Shown here: piece after piece, positions 26,090 through 33,498 of the stretch | Layout: every line of letters begins with the position of its first letter | Position numbering within the stretch: position 1 is the stretch's first letter | Origin: an uncultured bacterium | Lineage (GTDB): Bacteria > Cyanobacteriota > Vampirovibrionia > Gastranaerophilales > Gastranaerophilaceae | Direction: 5' to 3' | NCBI GenBank assembly: GCA_902475545.1 | Contig: CABRZP010000007.1 | Coordinates: 43,666 to 107,665 of the forward strand | DNA: 64,000 nucleotides | Translations under genes and position numbers: made by a program | The notes under the pieces: generated by a model | Databases searched by the model: none | What the model saw: the letters and a program-made list of their open reading frames with translations, nothing else | What the model was told of the DNA's origin: nothing

Positions 26090-27103
26090 TTATTTAATTA
26101 TAGAATCAAGAAAATCTTTACCTTCTTTACTATTTATAATAGCTTGTGCACTTTCTTTTGCCATTTTTATAAAACACCCCATTCCGGAGTATTCAAATTC
26201 AGCCTGTCCCTGAGCAATAATAGCTTCTTGTTCAACAAAAGTACTAAAATATTTAGAAAAATCAATCTTACAATCGGAATTATAATAACCTACATTTAGA
26301 AACTCATCCAAATATTTTTGGATATTTTCAGTTAAGTTACTATCCTTTTTAATAACACCTAAATTCTTAATAACTTTAGCCCTAAATCCTTCTAATTCTG
26401 TTCGGTAAGGAGTACCGGCTGAAAGAACCATGTCATTAAAAGCTCTCATATTACCGCTTTTATACAAATTGTATCCGTTCATATATAAATATTGATCTTG
26501 AGGGGTTGCCAACACACCTGAAGTTACAACTTCCTGTGGGGTTTTTTGAGTTATCAAATTTATCAAATTAGTGCGTAAAGTATCTACATACTTAGCAGTA
26601 CAAAAATCAACAGCTTTTTCGCCCAATTCTTCATGGCTTAAAATTTGCATATTCTGATTGTAGTGCATTAGTTCATGCCTCATTAAACTAAATAAAGACA
26701 TTTTATTATTCATAACAGCATCCGGAATATTTTTATTAACAACTATAATATTAGATAATGGAGAATAAGCCATTCCAAGATCAGGAGGCATTTCCATATT
26801 TATCAATGCAGGCCGTATTTCTTCAGGATAACCGAACTTTTTAGTCAATAATTCATAGGCATTAATAATAAAATCTTTACCGCTAAACTTATTCAATTCT
26901 GCAAATTCATCAGGTGTCACTCCGCTGCGATATTGTTTAGATATAACATACTGTTGAAAAATATGTTTATCAAGATGAGTTAAATTTTTACAAACTTTTG
27001 TATTTGGAATAACATCAAGTAACTGTTCAGGTTTCATAGCCTGAAAACTTGGTTTTGAAATTTTATTATCATATAGTCCAGAATGTATTGATTGAATTTG
27101 CAC
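26090..27103 (-). CDS. putative HExxH metallopeptidase-like protein with SFQAM motif
   Basis: This 337-residue protein has a HELMHYNQN motif (in LFSLMRHELMHYNQNM) and a conserved FVEQEAIIAQG that could supply a third zinc ligand. It is a paralogue of the 23.4 kb protein. The N-terminus (NKISKPSFQAMKPEQ) has the recurrent Phe motif and no classical signal peptide. The start codon is GTG, with AGGT about 9 nt before it. An ATAGCAAA box lies about 66 nt upstream, inside the end of the preceding gene. Peptidase activity is inferred from the motif only. Confidence 0.68.
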   Translation of the reverse strand: MQIQSIHSGLYDNKISKPSFQAMKPEQLLDVIPNTKVCKNLTHLDKHIFQQYVISKQYRSGVTPDEFAELNKFSGKDFIINAYELLTKKFGYPEEIRPALINMEMPPDLGMAYSPLSNIIVVNKNIPDAVMNNKMSLFSLMRHELMHYNQNMQILSHEELGEKAVDFCTAKYVDTLRTNLINLITQKTPQEVVTSGVLATPQDQYLYMNGYNLYKSGNMRAFNDMVLSAGTPYRTELEGFRAKVIKNLGVIKKDSNLTENIQKYLDEFLNVGYYNSDCKIDFSKYFSTFVEQEAIIAQGQAEFEYSGMGCFIKMAKESAQAIINSKEGKDFLDSIIK

Positions 27104-27168
27104 TTTAGTTTACCTATTTTAAATTATCACTAATAATTATTATAGGTAAAAAAACAAACAAAATATAT

Positions 27169-27176
27169 TTTGCTAT
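27169..27176 (-). promoter_or_regulatory. CTAGCAAA-like box (ATAGCAAA)
   Basis: On the minus strand ATAGCAAA lies 66-73 nt before the GTG start of the HExxH gene, with TATAAT beginning 32 nt into the element. Confidence 0.35.
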
Positions 27177-29263
27177 TTATTCAAGGCAATAGAATCTTTT
27201 AAATGCTGAATAAATTCATCTCGATACAAAAAACCTAAATGTGCACCATTATCAACAAGAACTGTATTTGGTCCAGTATACTCCTTCAATCGTTTTAATT
27301 GAAAAGTATTAGTAAGATAATCATTAATTGAATGATAAATTTTATAATTATCATTATTAGCTAAGTAATCAGATATAGAATGCAAACTTGTTTCATAAGT
27401 AAAATCATCACTAGACTTATCCGAAGCAGAAAATAAATATTTTTCAGCATAATCCAAAAAATTCATATTATTTATAATGTGATAAATATCACTCTTATTA
27501 GATTTAGATGCATTCTCAATTGTAAAAATGAGATCTGAAAGCTTTTGGTGCATAATAAAACCGGTAATTAGTTTCCCCTCCTCATCTGTAAATGGTAATG
27601 CAGTAATTTCTTTTTTCTTTTCATCTTTAGTTTCATATAATTTTAAAACTTTTGCAGCAGTAAGAGCAACTCTCTGTTTTAAATCATCAGAAGATTTATT
27701 CCATTCTTCAGAGTTTTTATCAACTTGCTTCATTGCGTATGTTAATTCTACAGGAGGACAAATTGAAATAAATTTTGCACTGCCAAGAGTGTTGTGCTTT
27801 GACTCACTTGCAGCAATGAATAACGTTGTTAATGCCCCAAAAGATGTTCCAATAAACAATTTATCACCAACTTTACACTGATATTTAGCTTCAAGAGAAT
27901 CTACAATTTTTGAACTTACTGTTTTTAATAATTCAGCATCATACGCAGGCAGCCCCGGTTTATAGTTATCAGGCATACTTTTTACAAATTCCCATTGAAA
28001 ATGACTTCCTTGAATGACAACAGAATAACCTGCATCATACAAAATTTTTGCAAGTAAAACAGAATGACTAGACATTATACCTTCACCTATTGAAGGGTAA
28101 ACAAATGCCATTGGTGAAGATTTATCTTTCTGCATTATATAACGGAACCTATAACTATCCTTTCCATCTGTAACAGCTACAGATGAAGTTCTAATCCTTT
28201 TTGAAAAGCTTCTGTTCCAAATTGAAAGTTCATTCCAAACAGATTCATCAACTCCTGGCAAATCAAACAAAGCAGTTCGCATCGAATCAACAACCGGAGA
28301 TTGAGGATAATAGTTTGGTAAAATAATATCGGACTTCAATTTAAACTCAGTACCGGGATTAGTCAAAAACTCATCCATAAACGTTCCACCTTTAATGATA
28401 TCAGGAGTAATAATCTCTGAACTGACCTCAATTTCAACAAGCTTTGTGTCCTTTTTTACGACAGGAACAGGTGCGGGTTGGGAAGGTTTTTCAACAAGTT
28501 TTGGCGATTCATCTTCAAACTTTGGCATGTTTTTAAACAAGTCAATTCTATCTAAATTTGCACATTTAATATACCGTTCAATTCCATAAGCTTTTTTAGC
28601 AATTTCATAAGGATCCGCATAAGTTGATTCAACCATTTTAATTAAAGGCTGCATATAAGAAGTTTTATTTATAGTTAAACCAGCTTTTACAATTGCTAAA
28701 ACAGGAGTTGCAATATAAGAACCCGGATTCAATGCAGTATCAAGAATTTTACCTAAAAGCCCACGCCAACAGGTAAATGACAAAAACGGGAATACAAAAT
28801 ATTGACCGGATTTTAATTTACATCCGGCAAGAGCTTGTTCCATATTTTCATTAGATTGTTCAATGTTAAACAGATGTTTTGCAGGATCATACATTCCTCC
28901 CAAACCAATTATTGTATTAGTAAAAAATCTGATTGTTTCATTTTTTGAAGTAGTAAAATCTCTTTGAATTAAACTGCTTACCAGTCGGATAGGGTATTCA
29001 ATATTATTTGTCATTCCCTGAATTCTATCCATACAATACTCCGGCATGATTGACGACCATAGAATATGTATTGGGCGAATCGCATATTTATTTAACTTCA
29101 AATTAAAATTAAACATTTTTCTATTGAAATTTTCATACCTATCCTCACCTAAGTACTCAAATGCATAATCCGGATATTTATATTCCTGAGCAAAAACAAC
29201 AATAGAATTTGGAAATATTAAACAGAACAATAATCCCAGAGCAACAAACTTTTTATTTATCAT
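27173..29263 (-). CDS. MlaA (VacJ)-like domain fused to an alpha/beta hydrolase
   Basis: This 696-residue exported protein has a signal peptide (about residues 1-26, ending VVFAQ). Residues about 35-235 are MlaA-like: YENFNRKMFNFNLKLNKY, then TTSKNETIRFFTNTIIGLGG. MlaA is the outer-membrane part of the phospholipid-retrieval (Mla) system. There is no lipobox Cys at the cleavage site. Residues about 330-696 form an alpha/beta hydrolase with nucleophile elbow GTSFGAL (Ser near 472) and a late His in NGAHLGFLY (near 673). The two are joined by a Pro/Val/Lys linker (KPSQPAPVPVVKKD). A phospholipase or esterase acting on lipids carried by the MlaA part is a reasonable hypothesis. Confidence 0.8.
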   Translation of the reverse strand: MINKKFVALGLLFCLIFPNSIVVFAQEYKYPDYAFEYLGEDRYENFNRKMFNFNLKLNKYAIRPIHILWSSIMPEYCMDRIQGMTNNIEYPIRLVSSLIQRDFTTSKNETIRFFTNTIIGLGGMYDPAKHLFNIEQSNENMEQALAGCKLKSGQYFVFPFLSFTCWRGLLGKILDTALNPGSYIATPVLAIVKAGLTINKTSYMQPLIKMVESTYADPYEIAKKAYGIERYIKCANLDRIDLFKNMPKFEDESPKLVEKPSQPAPVPVVKKDTKLVEIEVSSEIITPDIIKGGTFMDEFLTNPGTEFKLKSDIILPNYYPQSPVVDSMRTALFDLPGVDESVWNELSIWNRSFSKRIRTSSVAVTDGKDSYRFRYIMQKDKSSPMAFVYPSIGEGIMSSHSVLLAKILYDAGYSVVIQGSHFQWEFVKSMPDNYKPGLPAYDAELLKTVSSKIVDSLEAKYQCKVGDKLFIGTSFGALTTLFIAASESKHNTLGSAKFISICPPVELTYAMKQVDKNSEEWNKSSDDLKQRVALTAAKVLKLYETKDEKKKEITALPFTDEEGKLITGFIMHQKLSDLIFTIENASKSNKSDIYHIINNMNFLDYAEKYLFSASDKSSDDFTYETSLHSISDYLANNDNYKIYHSINDYLTNTFQLKRLKEYTGPNTVLVDNGAHLGFLYRDEFIQHLKDSIALNK

Positions 29264-29359
29264 TTTCCCCTCTTATCGGCAAATGTATTATTTTATAACC
29301 AATTCATTCTAGAAATAAATGATAAAAAACTTTATTACACAACGGGGTAAAATTAATAA

Positions 29360-30052
29360 TTATTTTCCGTTTAAGGTTGCCTGAACTAATTCGTAACTTA
29401 CACGTTTTCCTTTCTTTCTTGCTATGAAATAAGCATCAAAAGTTGAATTTTCAGGGTTCCCGGATTTTAAAATATTACTAATATAAGTTCTAATATTTTT
29501 ATAATAAGTATTAGCAGCATCTTTTCTGTAGTACAAATCGCCGCTTGATAATGAATCTTTTGCCTCGTTCTCTGTCATATTTAATTGATATTTGGCATGA
29601 TTAATCTTATCTCTGATAAATTTCTTAGCTTCACCAACTATTTTACCATTTTCATTAGCGACATCAACAGAATTTCCGGTAAGGATATAGGGCTTTAAAT
29701 CTCCGGAATAAGTTGTATCATAAACAGATCTTGCACACTCTCTATGCCTATAGTCTTTATCCCTGTTTTTAAAAAAGCGTACTAATCTTTCTCTAACGGT
29801 TTTGTCCAAATCAGATTCCTTTTTAATTTTTGCCCCCTCAGCTCTTTGAGATAAATTGTAAGCATAATTTAAATACCCAATCAATTTTCGCTGCAATGTT
29901 CTTATTAAATCTTTTCCATCCGCTCTCACCCAATTACCTGTATCATCAGCAACAAAATATCTTGCAGGGTGAACCGCCGTAAATGTAGGTTTAACATACG
30001 TATGCTTTGAATATAAATTACCATCCGTTGCAGAAATATTATTAACTATCAT
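29360..30052 (-). CDS. hypothetical protein with N-terminal TFTAV motif
   Basis: This unknown protein of 230 residues is basic and helical. The N-terminal part HTYVKPTFTAVHPARYFV holds the recurrent Phe motif. A conserved-looking Arg/Lys-rich core (VRERLVRFFKNRDKDYRHRE) follows. The frame could begin 8 codons earlier at 30076, but MIVNNISATDG at 30052 resembles the starts of related proteins. A CTAGCAAA box lies about 60 nt upstream. No enzyme motif seen. Confidence 0.6.
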   Translation of the reverse strand: MIVNNISATDGNLYSKHTYVKPTFTAVHPARYFVADDTGNWVRADGKDLIRTLQRKLIGYLNYAYNLSQRAEGAKIKKESDLDKTVRERLVRFFKNRDKDYRHRECARSVYDTTYSGDLKPYILTGNSVDVANENGKIVGEAKKFIRDKINHAKYQLNMTENEAKDSLSSGDLYYRKDAANTYYKNIRTYISNILKSGNPENSTFDAYFIARKKGKRVSYELVQATLNGK

Positions 30053-30111
30053 AGAAACCCCGAAATTTAAGATCACATTATATGATATAATTAAAAACCA
30101 TAAATATATTA

Positions 30112-30119
30112 TTTGCTAG
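30112..30119 (-). promoter_or_regulatory. CTAGCAAA box
   Basis: On the minus strand the exact octamer lies about 60 nt before the 30052 start, with TTAATTATA as a possible -10 about 25 nt into the element. Confidence 0.45.
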
Positions 30120-30214
30120 ATATGTTACTATTTGTCGTTACAGAAATTAATAATAAATATGAATTAACTGTTTTATATGGTAAATTTAATATGTGTATAT
30201 TTATAGGAGGGACT

Positions 30215-31360
30215 ATGAAAAATTTATTAAAAGGCATTATGGCATTAACCATTATGTGTTTTGCCGCAGCACCTGTCCTTGCATTTCCTGACGTAAGTGA
30301 CAACCACTGGGCTGCTCCACAAATCAAATTACTATCAGAACAAGGAGTAATTGTAGGTTATCCTGATGGAACATTCAAACCTGATAACAATGTTACCAGA
30401 GCGGAATTTGCAGCAATGGCAATTCGAGCATTAGGACAGCAACATACAAAAGTAGCTCAACCTGTTCATTTTACCGATATAAATGAAGATTACTGGGCAT
30501 ATTCAGACATTCAAAAAGCTTTATACTTTGATTTAATCTCATGCGATAAAGCTGGAGAACTATTCAGACCGGAAGATTCAGTATCAAGAGCAGAGTCACT
30601 ATCTGTTGCAGTAAATGCACTAACCACTGAAACTATTAGTAAAGCGAAAGCTCAAGAAGTTCTAAGTAAAGCTTATATTGATGCAAATACAATTCCTGAA
30701 TGGTTTATCATTCCTGCCGGTAAAGCTGAAATTTTAGGAATGGTAGTAGTTGCACCTAGTGCAGCAAAAGCAGCATTAGAAGCTGAAAGACCTGCAACAA
30801 GGGCTGAAGTAACTGCAATATTATTTAAAATGATGGAACAAGCTAAACTTAATCCTAATGCAAAATTAGCAGAAGCAATGAGAAAGAAAACAGGCGACGG
30901 ATTTGTTGTTGACAGTGCAACCGTACAAGGTAGCGTTGGTACAATTCCAGCAGGAACAATCTTGCCTATCAAATTAACCACGTATATCAGCTCTCAATCT
31001 TCACAAGGCGGAGCTATGTATACAGCAACAGTTCCTCAAAACTATATTACAAGAGATAAATATATCTTAATCAGAGAAGGTGCGTCTCTAAAAGGTCAGC
31101 TTCTTGATGTTAGACCTGGACAATATTTCGTTAGAAACGGTGTATTAGTTCTAAAAAATGCATTAATAACAACTGAAAATGATCAAACTACCGTATTTGA
31201 TGGAACAGCAGAAATCTACAAAGATAGAAACTGGTGGATGAAATTCGTAAGATGGGCTTTCAAAGGTGAAAAATTAGAAGTTGCTGCAGACGGATATGCA
31301 AATATGAAACTTCTAAAACCTCTAAAAATCGACCTTACTAACGGTTGGATATATGAATAA
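30215..31360 (+). CDS. SLH-domain envelope protein
   Basis: The protein has a signal peptide (KNLLKGIMALTIMCFAAAPVLA), then two clear S-layer homology domains and a possible third: FPDVSDNHWAAPQIKLLSEQ with GYPDGTFKPDNNVTRAEFAAM, and FTDINEDYWAYSDIQKAL with LFRPEDSVSRAESLSVAV. SLH domains bind peptidoglycan-linked polymer and occur in cyanobacterial outer-membrane porins. The C-terminal part (TIPAGTILPIKLTTYIS, REGASLKGQLLDVRPG) resembles the exported protein at 17.4 kb. No 16-strand porin barrel follows. The start is the ATG 9 nt after AGGAGG; an upstream in-frame extension lacks support. Confidence 0.9.
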   Translation: MKNLLKGIMALTIMCFAAAPVLAFPDVSDNHWAAPQIKLLSEQGVIVGYPDGTFKPDNNVTRAEFAAMAIRALGQQHTKVAQPVHFTDINEDYWAYSDIQKALYFDLISCDKAGELFRPEDSVSRAESLSVAVNALTTETISKAKAQEVLSKAYIDANTIPEWFIIPAGKAEILGMVVVAPSAAKAALEAERPATRAEVTAILFKMMEQAKLNPNAKLAEAMRKKTGDGFVVDSATVQGSVGTIPAGTILPIKLTTYISSQSSQGGAMYTATVPQNYITRDKYILIREGASLKGQLLDVRPGQYFVRNGVLVLKNALITTENDQTTVFDGTAEIYKDRNWWMKFVRWAFKGEKLEVAADGYANMKLLKPLKIDLTNGWIYE

Positions 31361-31378
31361 ATAAAATACAACAGAGAT

Positions 31379-31413
31379 AAAAGAGGTAAGTTTACATAGA
31401 CTTACCTCTTTTT
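31379..31413. terminator. bidirectional terminator
   Basis: The stem AAAAGAGGTAAGT/ACTTACCTCTTTT with an 8-nt loop lies between the SLH gene and convergent aroE. Confidence 0.88.
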
Positions 31414-31421
31414 TATTCTTG

Positions 31422-32762
31422 TTATAAATTTTCTAATGCTGCAATCTTCATATCTTTAAAATCAGGAGTCCTGCCGGTCCAAATTTGTTCAGCCGCAAGT
31501 GCCTGATGAATAAACATATCGACACCATTAATTGTTTTATATCCATTTTTTTGTGCAAGTTTTAACAAAAGAGTTTTCTTTGGATTATAAATAACGTCAT
31601 ACACAACAGCACCTTGAGGTAATGTGCAAAGCTCCCGTTCTTCCACCGGAGTTAAATCTGCAGCCCGCCCCAGCATTCCAATAGGTGTTGTATTAACCAA
31701 AATCTGAATATCCGATAAATCTCGAATTCTTTCAATCTGATATGAATTAAACTCCACATTTGGAAAAGTTTTCCTCAAATATTCCAAAAATTCAAAACTA
31801 TTAGGAACATTACGAGTAAACAATTTAATTTCATCCACTTGAGATTGAACAAGTGCAGTTATTGCAGCTCTGGCGGCTCCGCCCGTACCTAGAACCCCAG
31901 CTGTTTTCCCGCATAAAGTTACATCTTGCGGAATTGCATTTTTAAACCCTATAACATCTGTATTATAACCTTTTAATTCTTTTGTTTCTTTATCAATCAC
32001 CACTGTATTTACAGCATTAACAAGCCCTGCAGAAGCATCCACTTCGTTCAAAAACATAGTTACAGGAAGTTTCAATGGTATTGTAACGTTAAATCCAGAA
32101 TAATTATTAAATTTCAAAAATTTAATTCTATCAACAAGTTTTTCAGGCGGGGTTTCCAGAATTTCATAAGAAGCATCTATTCCCAAACTTTTAAACCCTG
32201 CATCATGAATATATTCGGATAACGAATGCCCCAAAGGATAACCTATAAGTGCAAATTTTTTCTTTTCACTTTCCTCAAATTTCACATTAGAATTAACTGA
32301 AATATTACCTGTATAAGGAGCTTTTTCTATAATCTGAGATGATGGAGTATAATTTCCGGTATATTTTTCTTGAACTGAATTTGTCTGATTATTCGAAACA
32401 GAATATGAATAACTTTCAGGAGTTGATACAGATGCAACATTTGAATAAGTTGTACTCCATCCGGAATTTGAGGAGTCTGAATTATTGTATATACCATTCT
32501 GTACAACTTGAGAGTTTAAACTATTTACCGGATTTGAATAAAAATTACTTGATTCAGTAGACGTGCTTTGTTCAGCATTACTATTATAATTCACATTATT
32601 AACTGTATTCGAAGTCGTTTGTACAGGTTCATTATATACAGGCTCAGAACTTTGATTACTTTCAGCTTCCATTTGAGCCTTAAGCTCAGACAATGAAACA
32701 TTTTTCCCTTGAGCTTTCAGTTCTTTATACCGTTTTAATAGTTCTATTTTATCAACAGACAT
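31422..32762 (-). CDS. aroE: shikimate dehydrogenase with long low-complexity N-terminus
   Basis: This enzyme reduces 3-dehydroshikimate to shikimate with NADPH. The AroE core starts near residue 168: IGYPLGHSLSEYIHDAGF, NVTIPLK with the catalytic Lys, GYNTDVIGF with the catalytic Asp, and the NADP loop VLGTGGAARAA. The first 165 residues are unusual: a short helix (DKIELLKRYKELKAQGKN) then about 120 residues of Asn/Ser/Thr/Tyr-rich sequence. Normal AroE is about 270-290 residues. There is no stop or frame change in between, so the extension appears to be translated. Confidence 0.93.
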   Translation of the reverse strand: MSVDKIELLKRYKELKAQGKNVSLSELKAQMEAESNQSSEPVYNEPVQTTSNTVNNVNYNSNAEQSTSTESSNFYSNPVNSLNSQVVQNGIYNNSDSSNSGWSTTYSNVASVSTPESYSYSVSNNQTNSVQEKYTGNYTPSSQIIEKAPYTGNISVNSNVKFEESEKKKFALIGYPLGHSLSEYIHDAGFKSLGIDASYEILETPPEKLVDRIKFLKFNNYSGFNVTIPLKLPVTMFLNEVDASAGLVNAVNTVVIDKETKELKGYNTDVIGFKNAIPQDVTLCGKTAGVLGTGGAARAAITALVQSQVDEIKLFTRNVPNSFEFLEYLRKTFPNVEFNSYQIERIRDLSDIQILVNTTPIGMLGRAADLTPVEERELCTLPQGAVVYDVIYNPKKTLLLKLAQKNGYKTINGVDMFIHQALAAEQIWTGRTPDFKDMKIAALENL

Positions 32763-32825
32763 AAGGTTCAGCCTCTCATTAACCGTATATTTACTTTATT
32801 ATACAAGATTTTTCAAATTTGTACA

Positions 32826-33044
32826 TTATTTATTTTTATCTTTTCTTACAAATTTTAAGTCATAACCTAAAATATCTGCGATTATAAGCATTTCTCGATG
32901 TGTAATAGTTTCATTTCTAAGTTTATTAGAAAGATTTTGCATTGAATATGGTTTGTTTAGCCTTTTTCCTAAACTCTGTGCAAGTTCACTCAAATTAACA
33001 TTTACATCAAGTAAAACTTTCTTTAATTCAACAATTATTGACAT
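32826..33044 (-). CDS. small Cro/XRE-like helix-turn-helix protein
   Basis: This 72-residue protein has the HTH region NLSELAQSLGKRLNKPYSMQ followed by NLSNKLRNETITHREML and a final strand GYDLKFVRKDK. It resembles small phage-type or XRE regulators. The frame runs 13 codons further upstream, but a GGAG 6 nt before the ATG at 33044 sets the start. It stands alone beside a pilin remnant. Confidence 0.7.
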   Translation of the reverse strand: MSIIVELKKVLLDVNVNLSELAQSLGKRLNKPYSMQNLSNKLRNETITHREMLIIADILGYDLKFVRKDKNK

Positions 33045-33164
33045 TTTTGCTCCATATATATATTTAAAATTATACAAATTCATTGAGTATTTAACGAATT
33101 AATTTCACAAGAAGTTGACAATTAAATTGATTAATGTAAATATAAATGTATATGTTTACTATAT

Positions 33165-33476
33165 TAAGAAGTTTTAAACAAAACGCTTTTATTAATGGAC
33201 GGAACATGTATTGGATTTAATTCAACAGGAATGGCTGATTGGACAAATATACAAGTTTTCATAGATATTAATGGTAGTAATAAAGGTCCTAACTGGGTTG
33301 GGAGAGATTTATTCTTTTTTGTGTATGATGAAAACACAAACAGCATAAGACCTGCACAATATAATATCGCCACCCCCGATTGTGCAAAAAGTATACAAGG
33401 GCACCCGAAAGGCTGGGGGTGTGCAGCAATAATTATAAAAGACGGTTGGACAATTCAAAATGATTACCCTTGGTAA
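33165..33476 (+). pseudogene. remnant of a type IV pilin-like (prepilin) protein
   Basis: The translation (DGTCIGFNSTGMADWTNI, VFIDINGSNKGPNWVGRDL, then GWGCAAIIIKDGWTIQNDYPW in two parts) looks like the C-terminal half of a pseudopilin: 'D.NG..GPN..GRD.F.F' and a disulfide Cys pair. The N-terminal prepilin peptidase site and hydrophobic helix are missing. Open frame extends upstream only to a stop near 33160 with no start or Shine-Dalgarno. It is therefore probably a 5'-truncated gene; expression from the ATG at 33195 cannot be excluded. Confidence 0.6.
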
Positions 33477-33498
33477 AGTTGTAAAATAACCTAAGACA

